Assembly (NCBI GenBank): GCA_934154805.1
Contig: CAKPGM010000002.1
Coordinates: 62,001 to 126,000 of the forward strand
DNA length: 64,000 bases
Origin: an uncultured Clostridia bacterium
GTDB lineage: Bacteria; Bacillota; Clostridia; TANB77; CAG-508
Direction: 5' to 3'
Made by a program: the position numbers and the translations under genes. The notes under the pieces were generated by a model, which searched no databases, was not told the DNA's origin, and saw only the letters and a program-made list of their open reading frames with translations. Below, piece by piece: positions 47,088-56,400 of this stretch. Position 1 is the first letter of the stretch, and every line of letters starts with the position of its first letter.

Positions 47088-47622
47088 TCAAATAAAAAAA
47101 CTGCTAAGGAAAATTTTGAAGTACTTTGGCATATTTATGGTATATTGCCTAATAGCATACAACATAATATTTATGTTTAATGAAGTATTTGCAAAAAGAA
47201 AATATGTAAAAATTTTTGGATTATATATATCAACAGAAAAAGAGAATTCTATGAGCCCAGCAATAAGGAAAAATAGTCTTATTATTGGTGTAAAAACACA
47301 AGATATAAAAAATGATGATATAATAGGATATGACATTGACGGAAGTCTAAAATATCATAGACTTATAAAAAAGAGTAATCAGAATTTGTATATTACAAAA
47401 GCAGATAAAAATTATAATTACGACTTTGAGGAAAAAAGTGTAGATCAAATAAAAGCTAAAAAAGTAATAGCAATTCCTGTAATAGGATGGCTATTTAAGA
47501 TATTTGAAAGTAAAATAACAACAATATTTATTATCATAGCCTTATTATTGAAATATAGTTATAACAACTATAAAATAGAAATGAATAAAAAAAGAAAAGA
47601 GAAAAAGAATAGATTTTCATAA
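47065..47622 (+). CDS. Second SipW-like signal peptidase, divergent
   Basis: 185 residues from the ATG at 47065, overlapping the previous gene by 23 bases; a TTG at 47059 is the alternative start and neither has a clear ribosome site, so translation is probably coupled. Ser62 in KENSMSPAI and His98 in KYHRLIKK keep the dyad, but the box normally reading KGDxN has become TKADKNYNYD. Two membrane segments flank the domain. It may have a different specificity from its neighbour or form a complex with it. Confidence 0.75.
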   Translation: MRNFLESNQIKKLLRKILKYFGIFMVYCLIAYNIIFMFNEVFAKRKYVKIFGLYISTEKENSMSPAIRKNSLIIGVKTQDIKNDDIIGYDIDGSLKYHRLIKKSNQNLYITKADKNYNYDFEEKSVDQIKAKKVIAIPVIGWLFKIFESKITTIFIIIALLLKYSYNNYKIEMNKKRKEKKNRFS

Positions 47623-47626
47623 ATAT

Positions 47627-47669
47627 AAAAAACTAGATAATTTATTAAAAATAATTTATCTAGTTTTTT
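47627..47669. terminator. Bidirectional terminator between convergent genes
   Basis: AAAAAACTAGATAA (47627-47640) pairs perfectly with TTATCTAGTTTTTT (47656-47669). Works for both strands; the minus-strand stop codon lies immediately beyond. Confidence 0.9.
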
Positions 47670-47670
47670 A

Positions 47671-48654
47671 TTAAATATTTTCATCTTTTTTTTCTATTTT
47701 TTTCTGTCTACTTTTCTTTACTTTAGCAGGAGGAACTTCATAAACTATTTTAAAGAAATGAAAATCCTCTAACTCGTTAAATTCTAAACAAGATAGGTAA
47801 ACATCAAGCTCGTTTAAATTCTTACAAGCTGTTATTATTGCAGGATGCAAATTGTAATTAGAAAATAATTCTAAAGCTAAATTGCAAGCATCTTTTTTAG
47901 AACTTTTTTCTTTTTCAATCATTAATTTATAGGCTTCTTTAAACCTTGCTACAGCAGACATTTTATAATTTTTAATAGGTACTGTGTATTTTGACAAGAT
48001 AACGTCTGACAAAGAACTGTATTTTTCTGGTTCTGCTCGAAGAATTTTCTTTAAGTCAGAAATCTTATAAGGTAAAGTTACCAATCCAGATGTTTCTGAA
48101 ATAGTTAAGGTGTTCTCCATTAAAGCAACAGAAGATTTTTTTCTTGTTGATTTTCTTTTTGGCTTTTCTTTTTGTTCTTCAGATTCGGTGTTTTCTGATT
48201 CTGCTTTTTCTAAATTATTTATAGATATATACTCTGATACATCTAAAAAAGCCATTGATTGAACAAATTTTTCAATTTCACCGTTATTTTTAGAAACTTC
48301 CTCAGATATAGAAGAAAGTTTTTTATTATACTGAGTAATTTTATTAACAGTAATATTATAATCCAAAGTAGGACAATTAAATTTTATATTATCAAGGATA
48401 TCTAGCAAGTTATTGTAAGAGGAAATGTTGTGATTTATTTTTTGTAAATAATTACTAGAATCAGATAAGAATTTGTTTATTTCATCGGAGAAAATGCAAT
48501 TTACTTCTATACCACCAATAAAGCCTTTCAAAAATGTTAGAATCTGTTTACTAAAAGCATTTTGAAAGTCTATGGAAGCGTTTATAGAAGTGATTTCTGT
48601 ATTTATCAATTTTATTACATTTGTCTTATTTGTCTTTGGGTTTAATTTAATCAT
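47671..48654 (-). CDS. Hypothetical helical protein
   Basis: 327 residues, cytoplasmic by composition. Helical N-terminal part (about 1-150), then an acidic-then-basic linker (ESENTESEEQKEKPKRKSTRKKSS, about 152-175), then a second domain with YKISDLKKILRAEPEKYSSLSDVI and a basic C-terminus. No known family. GGAGGAAAC precedes the start on the minus strand. It separates the giant-protein gene group from the next SipW-rich operon and is transcribed divergently from it. Confidence 0.6.
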   Translation of the reverse strand: MIKLNPKTNKTNVIKLINTEITSINASIDFQNAFSKQILTFLKGFIGGIEVNCIFSDEINKFLSDSSNYLQKINHNISSYNNLLDILDNIKFNCPTLDYNITVNKITQYNKKLSSISEEVSKNNGEIEKFVQSMAFLDVSEYISINNLEKAESENTESEEQKEKPKRKSTRKKSSVALMENTLTISETSGLVTLPYKISDLKKILRAEPEKYSSLSDVILSKYTVPIKNYKMSAVARFKEAYKLMIEKEKSSKKDACNLALELFSNYNLHPAIITACKNLNELDVYLSCLEFNELEDFHFFKIVYEVPPAKVKKSRQKKIEKKDENI

Positions 48655-48849
48655 TTGTTTCCTCCATAAATATTTATAATATTATATAACAAAAATGAGA
48701 AAAATATCAATAATAAAATAGCAAAAAATATAAAAATATAATGAAATAAATATCATAAAAATATTGAAAAAAAATTAAAGGTGTGATATATTATAAAAAA
48801 TGTAAATATTACTTTAATATAAAATTTGAATTACTAATAGGAGGATGTA

Positions 48850-49383
48850 ATGAAAAAAATTATTGTTAATATACTTGTTGCAATATATGCTGTGATAGCA
48901 ATTTTTACAACAGTATGCCTTTTGTCGTACAATGAGTACAAAATAAGTGAATTCGGAGATAATTCATTAATTTTAGTTACAAATGACGACTTGAATCCTG
49001 ACTTTAAAAAAGGAGATTTAGTAATAGTAAATGCTGCTAAGAAAAAAGAAATTATAGCAGGAGATAAGGTATTCTTCTATAATTCACATGATAGAAAAGT
49101 AGATGTATCACTAGCAAAAGTAACAAAGAAAACAATAGTAACGTCAACTGAATCGACCTTTACACTAGAAGGAGATGTTGAAATTTCGAGCCAATATGTT
49201 ATTGGTTCTACAAGAGATTCCTCTGTTATACCAAAGATTGCTAATGTACTAAGTGTTATAGAATCAAAATGGGGATTCCTATTTTTAATAGTACTACCAT
49301 CATTAATTGCGTTCTTATATGAGATTTCAGTTGTATTTATGTCGATAAAAGAAGCAAAAAAAGAAGAGAAGAAAGAGTCTTAA
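48850..49383 (+). CDS. Catalytically dead signal-peptidase-like membrane protein
   Basis: 177 residues with the S26 layout: N-terminal helix (about 4-27), the GDLVIV beta strand after the nucleophile loop, and C-terminal helix (about 145-168). The nucleophile loop reads LVTNDDLNPDFKKGD where active relatives have S-M, so Ser is replaced by Asp47; the general base position reads DVSLAKV, with Leu88 in place of His. Both catalytic residues are gone while the scaffold is kept, suggesting a binding or chaperone role for secreted subunits. First gene of the operon running to 57004. Confidence 0.78.
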   Translation: MKKIIVNILVAIYAVIAIFTTVCLLSYNEYKISEFGDNSLILVTNDDLNPDFKKGDLVIVNAAKKKEIIAGDKVFFYNSHDRKVDVSLAKVTKKTIVTSTESTFTLEGDVEISSQYVIGSTRDSSVIPKIANVLSVIESKWGFLFLIVLPSLIAFLYEISVVFMSIKEAKKEEKKES

Positions 49384-49399
49384 GTAAGGAACTGTATTA

Positions 49400-50047
49400 A
49401 TGAATAAAAGAATATTCAAAAAAATCTTAATTATAGCGATATTATTTATGGTTTTATTTATGGCATATAGAATTATTAGTATATATGCCATTTTTTATAG
49501 TGAAGGACAAGGAAGGGTTGTACAAAATAATGCAACTTGGACAATATATTTAAACCAAACGAATGTAACTTCAAGAAATAGTAATACATTTGAAGTTGAT
49601 ACTTTTGAACTTGAAGAAAATAGTCATGTTTCAACAGGGAAAATAGCTCCAGGTACAAGAGGAAGCTTTTATATAGAATTAAATCCAGAAAATACAAATG
49701 TATCAATAAGATACGATATAGAAATAGATAAAACACAAATACCAAATGATAGCATACAAATAGTATCAATAGAAGAAATTGAAGAAGGAAACACTCTGAC
49801 TAAGACGGATGAAAGCACTTATACAGGAATAATACCATTACAAGAAATTCAACAAGGAAAAATAAATAAAATTAAAATAAAAATAGAGTGGAAAGATATA
49901 GAAGAAAATAATAGAAAAGATACATTGATAGGAACAGGAAATAGTGAAATATTGAAAGTCCCGGTAAACGTAAAAGTAACACAGTATTTAGGAGAGAAAA
50001 TAGAAGAATATATTCCAACTGTAGGAGAAAACAATGAAACTATTTAA
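49400..50047 (+). CDS. TasA/camelysin-like secreted protein
   Basis: 215 residues. Signal anchor at about 8-27 (IIAILFMVLFMAYRIISIYA), followed by a beta-rich domain with the TasA-type pattern KIAPGTRGSFYIELNPENTNVSIRYDIEI (about 78-106, written here as its parts) and a strand near EIKIEWKD. Such proteins are SipW substrates that form matrix fibres. It lies between two S26 genes and overlaps the next start by 14 bases. Confidence 0.78.
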   Translation: MNKRIFKKILIIAILFMVLFMAYRIISIYAIFYSEGQGRVVQNNATWTIYLNQTNVTSRNSNTFEVDTFELEENSHVSTGKIAPGTRGSFYIELNPENTNVSIRYDIEIDKTQIPNDSIQIVSIEEIEEGNTLTKTDESTYTGIIPLQEIQQGKINKIKIKIEWKDIEENNRKDTLIGTGNSEILKVPVNVKVTQYLGEKIEEYIPTVGENNETI

Positions 50048-50552
50048 TAAAATACTAGAGATAATCCTAGACATAATAATTGTTATTATATCAATAATTG
50101 TAATTATTGCATTAGTTTATGTTGTACAAACAAAAGTTATGAAGAAGGAGAATGCAAATTTATTTGGTTTTACTGCATTTGAAGTAGCAACGGGAAGTAT
50201 GTCTGGAACAATAGAAATTGGAGATGTTGTATTAGTAAAAATAACAGATGACATCAATGAAAATGACATCATAGTATATAAACAAGAAAATCACTTCATA
50301 ACACATAGAGCTTTAAAGATAGATGGTGATACAATAGTAACAAAGGGAGATGCCAATAGCAGTGAAGATATACCGATAACAAAAGATCAGGTATTCGGAA
50401 AAGTAATAAAAGTTATCCCTAATGTAGCTATATGGAAAAAAGTTTTAACAACTCCATCTGTATTAATTACGATGATAGTAACAATTGTGTTACTAGGATT
50501 TGCAGTCAACTATGATACATCAGAAAAAACAGAAAAGAAGGAGAAAGTATGA
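50034..50552 (+). CDS. Signal peptidase I, SipW type
   Basis: 172 residues, two membrane segments (about 8-32 and 140-160). Catalytic Ser55 in VATGSMSGTIEIGD and His91 in FITHRALKI; box KGDANSSED intact. This is an active-looking partner for the dead homologue encoded at 48850. Start overlaps the preceding TasA-like gene and the stop overlaps the next gene by four bases, so expression is tightly coupled. Confidence 0.9.
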   Translation: MKLFNKILEIILDIIIVIISIIVIIALVYVVQTKVMKKENANLFGFTAFEVATGSMSGTIEIGDVVLVKITDDINENDIIVYKQENHFITHRALKIDGDTIVTKGDANSSEDIPITKDQVFGKVIKVIPNVAIWKKVLTTPSVLITMIVTIVLLGFAVNYDTSEKTEKKEKV

Positions 50553-51121
50553 AAAATAGAAAGTTAGCTAAGAAGACAATAAAATTACTAATACTTCTAT
50601 TATGCTTAATTTTGTTAATTAGACTCATTTCTCTAACTTTATCTAAATATGAAAGTAGTGCAAAAACAACTCCAAATATACAAATTGCTTTTTATGTAAT
50701 GAAAGACGACTTTCAAAGTATGAGCCTAAATTTAGATTCGTTATTCCCTAGCGATGAACCAAGAACATATGGGTTCTCAATTTCAAATCAAGACGGAGAT
50801 AAAATATGTGCAACAGATATGGAATATACATTAAAAATTAGAACAACAACAAATTTGCCTATAAAATATGATTTGTATATGAATCAAAACTATAATGATT
50901 CTGGAGCGCAAAGTATCATTAAAAGTGATACTGTTGAGAAAGACGAAAATGAAACTTATTTTAGAATAATTACAACAGATAAAATAGAGCTTACACACGA
51001 TATACCAGTAACAAATACATATCAGTTGCTAGTGACATTTCCAGCAGAATATAACACAATTAATTATAAAGATATAATAGAAGGGATAGAAATAACTGTT
51101 GACTCAAAGCAGATTATATAA
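50549..51121 (+). CDS. Secreted TasA-like protein
   Basis: 190 residues. Signal anchor at about 11-31 (IKLLILLLCLILLIRLISL), Ser-Lys-Tyr at the putative cleavage region, then a beta-rich domain. YGFSISNQDGDKICATDMEYTL and IRTTTNLPIKYDLYM resemble camelysin/TasA-type strands. Probably an exported subunit processed by the preceding SipW. Function otherwise unknown. Confidence 0.7.
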   Translation: MKNRKLAKKTIKLLILLLCLILLIRLISLTLSKYESSAKTTPNIQIAFYVMKDDFQSMSLNLDSLFPSDEPRTYGFSISNQDGDKICATDMEYTLKIRTTTNLPIKYDLYMNQNYNDSGAQSIIKSDTVEKDENETYFRIITTDKIELTHDIPVTNTYQLLVTFPAEYNTINYKDIIEGIEITVDSKQII

Positions 51122-51141
51122 AATTACGAAAGGATAAAAGT

Positions 51142-52056
51142 ATGCGAAAAAATTATAAAAAGCAGCAAATATTAATAATACTTATTTTAATATTATGCCT
51201 TATAACAATTGTTTCAACATTTAGCAGATATGTTTTAAATAGCATAAATAATTTTTTCGTAAGGACAAAGGATTTTTACTTCTTTAGCGATAAACTAAAA
51301 GAACAGAGAGCTGTATACCAAATAGACAATTGGAGTGGAGTAGACCCATATACAATAACTATAAATATGAACAGTATGGAAAATAGTCTGAAAAGAGTTG
51401 ACTATGATGTAGATTATCAAATAGAATATACTTGTACTTCAAATGCTACGTGCCAAATAAGCAAAACAGAAGGGACAATAAAATCAGACACAAACACAGA
51501 CTTTTTTAACGTAGTGATTACACCAAATACAAATATGAATACAGGAGATAGAGTAACGGTATCAATAAAGGCTGAATCTAATTCAAAATACAAAAAAACG
51601 TTAGAAGGATTATTTACACTTGTTGTTGGGAAAGAACAGCTATCATATGAGATAGTGGACTCAGCTCAAAGTCAATATTTGGATTTAAATATAACAAATA
51701 CATTATCATACTACAAAGTACAAGAAGCATTTGGAACATATAGAGTCGGTGACAAAATTGATATTGACACTTATTTAGCTTTAGCAGATGCGGATAAAAG
51801 TAAATGTTATTCTGCATTAATAACTTTAAAGTTTGATCCAAGTGTAGTATTACTAGATATGACAAATACTAATTATTTAAATGCTACCAATGTAACAACG
51901 AAGAGAATAAATGGCAGTAACTATATAAATGGTTTGACATTTAAAGTAGAACCAATATCAAGTACAGTAGTAAGGTTTTATAAAATGGATGTAACCAAAG
52001 ATTATACATATCCAATTACTAATGCTACATCTATAATAACTGTGGAGATAAATTAG
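51142..52056 (+). CDS. Secreted two-domain protein, cohesin-like C-terminal region
   Basis: 304 residues, signal anchor at about 10-28. The N-terminal domain (about 50-170) is beta-rich with DYQIEYTCTSNATCQIS. The C-terminal domain (about 175-304) has YRVGDKIDIDTYLALADADKS and SALITLKFDPSVVLLDMTN, the pattern of cohesin or bacterial Ig-like carbohydrate-associated domains. This is by resemblance only. Likely a surface-assembly or anchoring component. Confidence 0.65.
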   Translation: MRKNYKKQQILIILILILCLITIVSTFSRYVLNSINNFFVRTKDFYFFSDKLKEQRAVYQIDNWSGVDPYTITINMNSMENSLKRVDYDVDYQIEYTCTSNATCQISKTEGTIKSDTNTDFFNVVITPNTNMNTGDRVTVSIKAESNSKYKKTLEGLFTLVVGKEQLSYEIVDSAQSQYLDLNITNTLSYYKVQEAFGTYRVGDKIDIDTYLALADADKSKCYSALITLKFDPSVVLLDMTNTNYLNATNVTTKRINGSNYINGLTFKVEPISSTVVRFYKMDVTKDYTYPITNATSIITVEIN

Positions 52057-52077
52057 ATATTAGAAAGGAAAATATAA

Positions 52078-53076
52078 ATGGCTAATAATGTAATGCAAGA
52101 ATATATAAAAATAACACAAGAAGAAATACTCACATATATGAAATTAATATTTGAAAAATCATATAACAAAAAAATTGCATTAAGATATATGGAAGCATAT
52201 GAAAATGTTAGGTTTTATAATTTTTATAAAAAAGATGAAAATCTAACATTTAGAAAAAATTTCTTAAATGCGTTAAAAGAAGCAGAAACAAAAATAAAAA
52301 AACAATTCCCAGAAAAAGAAAAACTGATAGAGAATATGAGAGCATTTTATTATTATATTTTGTATTTTGATAAAATATCTTATAAAACGGATGTGGAAGA
52401 GAAGATAGAAGAATTATACCAATTAAGAAAAAAGCTTCTAAAGAAAGACAATGAAGAATTCAAAAATGTATTTTATAAAACTTTTAAACTATATTCGGAA
52501 CAAAAACAAGAGTATTTAGATAAATTCTCAACAGAAGACTTTTATTTAAAAATTGCAGATTATGAGGGAATGGGTGGAGTTTATAAAGTAATGCTAAAAT
52601 ACAATATAAACATTCCAATGATATATAGTGAAAAAGCGATAGAAACAGTATTTAATACAGGGTTGATAGAAGAAGACAAGCTATATGTTGAATATAACTT
52701 AATATCAGTAGAAGTTATATCAGACATATTAAGAGGAAATTTTAAAAAGCAATATATTATAGAATTTGCACCAGCAGTATTAAAGAAAAATAAGAAAATG
52801 AAAAGTCTATTAAATATAATAAATAATTCTGCAATTCAAGACAAAATAAACTTAACAATTAATTACGAAGATTTTTCAAAAAATAAAGAAAATATTTATG
52901 AACTAATGAGAAATGGGTTTAAATTTGCCATAGTATTAGACAATACATTTGAACCAGAATATGGTAACTTTGAAAAACTAAAAATGTTTAACTATGTAAT
53001 TCTAAAAAAAGACATAAATAATTATCAAAAAATATTACAAAACGAGAACATTATCGAAAATCTAATAAAAATATAA
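52078..53076 (+). CDS. Hypothetical protein with degenerate EAL-like C-terminal region
   Basis: 332 residues, cytoplasmic. The N-terminal 150 residues are helical and charged. The C-terminal stretch (about 257-318) reads NLTINYEDFSKNKENI then YELMRNGFKFAIVLDNTFEP and LKMFNYVILKKD, which follows the order of the late strands and loops of EAL phosphodiesterases (Gly-x-x-Ile/Ala-x-Asp-Asp ... D-x-x-K). The DDFG and KID residues are mostly replaced, so it would be a receptor-like or inactive domain. Weak call; family otherwise unknown. Confidence 0.55.
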   Translation: MANNVMQEYIKITQEEILTYMKLIFEKSYNKKIALRYMEAYENVRFYNFYKKDENLTFRKNFLNALKEAETKIKKQFPEKEKLIENMRAFYYYILYFDKISYKTDVEEKIEELYQLRKKLLKKDNEEFKNVFYKTFKLYSEQKQEYLDKFSTEDFYLKIADYEGMGGVYKVMLKYNINIPMIYSEKAIETVFNTGLIEEDKLYVEYNLISVEVISDILRGNFKKQYIIEFAPAVLKKNKKMKSLLNIINNSAIQDKINLTINYEDFSKNKENIYELMRNGFKFAIVLDNTFEPEYGNFEKLKMFNYVILKKDINNYQKILQNENIIENLIKI

Positions 53077-53091
53077 ATAACGAGGTATAAA

Positions 53092-54618
53092 ATGGAAACT
53101 TTTACAAAATTCTTATATGAATTTCTGGGACAGTTCTTTTCTGGTATAGGAACAATGTTTGGAGGAATAGGAAAAGGAATAAAAGAATTATTTAATATAA
53201 AAGCTTACTCTGATATAATAAATAATTATAAGGGTGACTTTTCAATGCCTGAATGGGTATTAGTTGTAATAGCCGTTGGTTTAATATTATTAATATTTGT
53301 TCTAGTTGGATTATTAATATTCTTTACAATTAGAAAATACGGAAAGATCAGAAAAAAAGCTGTTGACCAGGATGCACTACTTCAAGAAGTAGCTTCATTA
53401 AATGGACAAGTAGCAAGACTGGTAAAAGAAAAAGAAGATATATTAGCAATGAAAGTATCACAACTAGGATTAAGACCTGATGAAAATGCTGAAGAAGATA
53501 CACAAGAAGATAAAAAGGAAGAAGATCCTTCGATGCAAGGTACAAGATTTGCTAAACTTGCGACAATAGACGAAGAATTTGCAAATTATAAAATTAAAAA
53601 CTATGACAACAATTTTACATTGCCAGAGCTTTGTGAACATTTTAGAAATTTCGCAGCATCAAGGCTAAGATTATTTTATACAATAGATATGATGAGATTA
53701 TTTATATCAGCATTAGCTTCTACAAAGCTAGTTATACTACAAGGTATATCTGGTACAGGTAAGACATCACTTGCATATGCTTGGGGAAAATTCTTAAAAC
53801 ACGATTCATGTATAGCATCTGTACAGCCATCTTGGAGAGATAGAACAGAGTTATTCGGATATTTCAACGAATTCACAAAGAAATTCAATGAAACAGAAGT
53901 ACTAAAAGAAATGTATATGGCAGGATATACTGATGATGTCTACACAGTAATACTGGACGAGATGAACATAGCCCGTGTTGAGTATTACTTTGCAGAGATG
54001 TTGTCAATTCTAGAGATGCCTAACAAAAACGAATGGATTATAGAGCTGGTTCCAAGTAGTTGGAAATCAGATCCAGTAAGATTAAAAGAAGGAAAATTAA
54101 AAATACCACCAAATATGTGGTATATAGGAACAATCAACAACGACGACTCTACATTTATGGTTACAGATAAGGTTTACGATAGAGCAATGCCAATCGATAT
54201 AAATGATAAAGGTAAAGTATTTGAGCCAATAGATATGCCACCATTAGATGTAAACTATTCATACTTAGATAATTTATTTACAATGGCTATGCAAGAACAT
54301 CAAGTTTCAGAAGATACTTTAGCTAAAATAGAACTAATGGACGATTATACAATAAAACATTTCCGTATAGCATTTGGTAACCGTATTGTTGCACATATGA
54401 AGAAGTTTGTACCAGTATATGTGGCTTGCGGAGGAGACGAAATTGCCGGAGTAGATTACTTTATGGCAAAGAAAGTATTAAGAAAATTTGAGCAGTTAAA
54501 CATTTCTTATATAAGAGATGAAATTACACCATATATAGAATTCTTAGACAAGACTTTTGGAAAAGGAAAAATGAAAGAATGTATTGAATATATGATGAGA
54601 TTAAAGAAATTGACATAG
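53092..54618 (+). CDS. Membrane-anchored McrB-like AAA+ ATPase
   Basis: 508 residues. Membrane segment at about 55-80 (VLVVIAVGLILLIFVLVGLL), coiled coil about 85-120, acidic linker, then a AAA+ domain. Walker A GISGTGKTSLAYAWG (about 217), Walker B VILDEMNIARVEYYFAEML (about 285), and the sensor-type GTINNDDSTFMVTDKVYDRAM, matching the McrB/MoxR-like branch. It lacks any DNA-recognition domain and is tethered to the membrane, which argues against restriction. The next gene encodes its DUF2357 partner. Confidence 0.82.
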   Translation: METFTKFLYEFLGQFFSGIGTMFGGIGKGIKELFNIKAYSDIINNYKGDFSMPEWVLVVIAVGLILLIFVLVGLLIFFTIRKYGKIRKKAVDQDALLQEVASLNGQVARLVKEKEDILAMKVSQLGLRPDENAEEDTQEDKKEEDPSMQGTRFAKLATIDEEFANYKIKNYDNNFTLPELCEHFRNFAASRLRLFYTIDMMRLFISALASTKLVILQGISGTGKTSLAYAWGKFLKHDSCIASVQPSWRDRTELFGYFNEFTKKFNETEVLKEMYMAGYTDDVYTVILDEMNIARVEYYFAEMLSILEMPNKNEWIIELVPSSWKSDPVRLKEGKLKIPPNMWYIGTINNDDSTFMVTDKVYDRAMPIDINDKGKVFEPIDMPPLDVNYSYLDNLFTMAMQEHQVSEDTLAKIELMDDYTIKHFRIAFGNRIVAHMKKFVPVYVACGGDEIAGVDYFMAKKVLRKFEQLNISYIRDEITPYIEFLDKTFGKGKMKECIEYMMRLKKLT

Positions 54619-54631
54619 ACTAGGAGGAAAT

Positions 54632-55768
54632 ATGGAAAACTCAAAAATAGTTGACATATATCAAAATGCAAGTTCAGGAAAAACAGAAAACTTCAGAAAA
54701 AACACTGAATCGACATTACATGTAAAAACAGATTATGAAAAAGTTATTAGAGATATTGACTGGATAGAAATGATGGAAGGAACAATTCCATATCTAGACA
54801 ATATATTTCGAGCACCCAATAGATTTATTATAAATGAAGAAGAAATCGTAAAAATAGAAAGAGCAAGAAGAATAACAGTAGAAAGTATAAAAAACTTATC
54901 CAAAAATACAAACTTTATACAAGAAGTTGATAAAAAAACAGGAGATGTAAAACCTTCTAAAATATTAAACATAGATAAAGAAGAAAGTTATGACACATAT
55001 GAAAATAGATTGATATATACGCTTATACAAAATATGAAATTCTTCTTAAGCGTAAAGAAAAAAACATTAGAACAACTTCAAGGTGTAGGAAACAAAAACG
55101 ACAAGAAAATAGCATATTCTGGAACATCAAGAGTAGGAGCTGAAAAAGTAAATATAAATTTGACAATGGATACACAAAAAGATGGAAATAGCAGTGGTGG
55201 CTCAAAAAAAGATGTAGAAAATCCAGATAACTTATTACAAAGAATATCTGATTTAGAAGTAAGAATTTCAGATTTAACAAATACAGATGTATATAAAGTA
55301 ATAGATAAAAAACACATTGCATTGGTTAGAGAGCCAATAAAGAAAACAAACGTTGTTTTAAAAAATGTAAATTTCCAATATGCAATGAAATTATGGGATT
55401 ACTTAAGAGATAATCTTGATGATAAGACAAAAAATATCAACGAAAAGAAAGATTACGAGGAAAGCGGAGAACTAAAAGAATTGATGGATGATTCTTTCTT
55501 GTTAAATTATCTAATAATAAATACGCTAGATAAAGACAAAGAAGAAGATGTACACACAGAGGAAAGAAAAAAAGAAATTCAGAATATAATAATAAGCAAA
55601 ATGTTAGAGAAAATTGTAGAAATGAACCAAGATTTAACCAAGGAACAAATAAAAGAAATGATTGGAGAAAAATACTTGGTAATAAAACGCAGAAATCAAG
55701 CTAGTCTACAAGAGATACAAGCGATATTTAGCAAAAACATAAATAAATATCTAACAAAAGTTAAATAA
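54632..55768 (+). CDS. DUF2357-family protein, partner of the AAA+ ATPase
   Basis: 378 residues, cytoplasmic. The N-terminal domain (about 30-110) and the SYDTYENRLIYTLIQNM motif (about 119-135) are typical of DUF2357, which usually accompanies McrB-like ATPases and sometimes carries a McrC-like PD-(D/E)xK nuclease. No nuclease motif is visible here; the C-terminal third is helical and charged. Probably a structural partner of the upstream ATPase, 13 bases away. Confidence 0.72.
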   Translation: MENSKIVDIYQNASSGKTENFRKNTESTLHVKTDYEKVIRDIDWIEMMEGTIPYLDNIFRAPNRFIINEEEIVKIERARRITVESIKNLSKNTNFIQEVDKKTGDVKPSKILNIDKEESYDTYENRLIYTLIQNMKFFLSVKKKTLEQLQGVGNKNDKKIAYSGTSRVGAEKVNINLTMDTQKDGNSSGGSKKDVENPDNLLQRISDLEVRISDLTNTDVYKVIDKKHIALVREPIKKTNVVLKNVNFQYAMKLWDYLRDNLDDKTKNINEKKDYEESGELKELMDDSFLLNYLIINTLDKDKEEDVHTEERKKEIQNIIISKMLEKIVEMNQDLTKEQIKEMIGEKYLVIKRRNQASLQEIQAIFSKNINKYLTKVK

Positions 55769-55791
55769 TAGGAGGAAATTCTAGAAATAGA

Positions 55792-56400
55792 ATGAAAAGT
55801 GAAATGTTAAAAAAGATAATGGGAAATAAGGCTTTAAAAATAATAGGAAATATATTGTACTACTTATTAGTATTAGTAGTATTACTAATATTAGTAGTGG
55901 TAGCAGTGCAAAGAATAACAAATAATAATCTTACACTTGCAGGATTTAGAATTTTTAATATTGTAACAGAAAGTATGGTTCCTAAATATCAAGTAGGAGA
56001 TATATTAGTAGCAAAGACAATTGATCCAAGTCAAATAAAAAAAGGTGATGACCTAGTATACTTAGGTAAAGATGATTCTTTTACTGGAAAAATAGTAACA
56101 CACCAAGTAATTGATATAGAGGAAGAAAATGGAGAATATAAATTTCATACAAAAGGAATTGCAAATGAAGTTGAAGATCCAATAGTATCACAAAGCCAAA
56201 TATATGGTATTATTGTATATAAAACACATATATTAAGTTTTATAAGTAAAATAATAAACAACTTGTTTGGATTCTACTTCTTAATATTTGTACCACTTAC
56301 TATTTTAATAATTGTAAAAATAATAAAAATACGCAATGAGCGTGATGATGATGACGACGATGAAGAAATAGAAGAAAAAGGGGAAAAAAGTGAAAAGTAA
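55792..56400 (+). CDS. Signal peptidase I, SipW type, acidic tail
   Basis: 202 residues, membrane segments at about 19-40 and 150-175. Catalytic Ser61 in IVTESMVPKYQVGD and His104 in KIVTHQVIDI; the box is KGIANEVED. The cytoplasmic tail ends with a run of Asp and Glu (six Asp then EEIEEKGEKSEK), absent from the other four homologues. It overlaps the next gene by 11 bases and probably processes it. Confidence 0.88.
   Translation: MKSEMLKKIMGNKALKIIGNILYYLLVLVVLLILVVVAVQRITNNNLTLAGFRIFNIVTESMVPKYQVGDILVAKTIDPSQIKKGDDLVYLGKDDSFTGKIVTHQVIDIEEENGEYKFHTKGIANEVEDPIVSQSQIYGIIVYKTHILSFISKIINNLFGFYFLIFVPLTILIIVKIIKIRNERDDDDDDEEIEEKGEKSEK

Noticed and set aside
53092..55768. Classical McrBC restriction system
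   Set aside because: The ATPase is membrane-anchored, no methyl-DNA recognition domain or nuclease motif is visible, and the neighbours are secretion genes.
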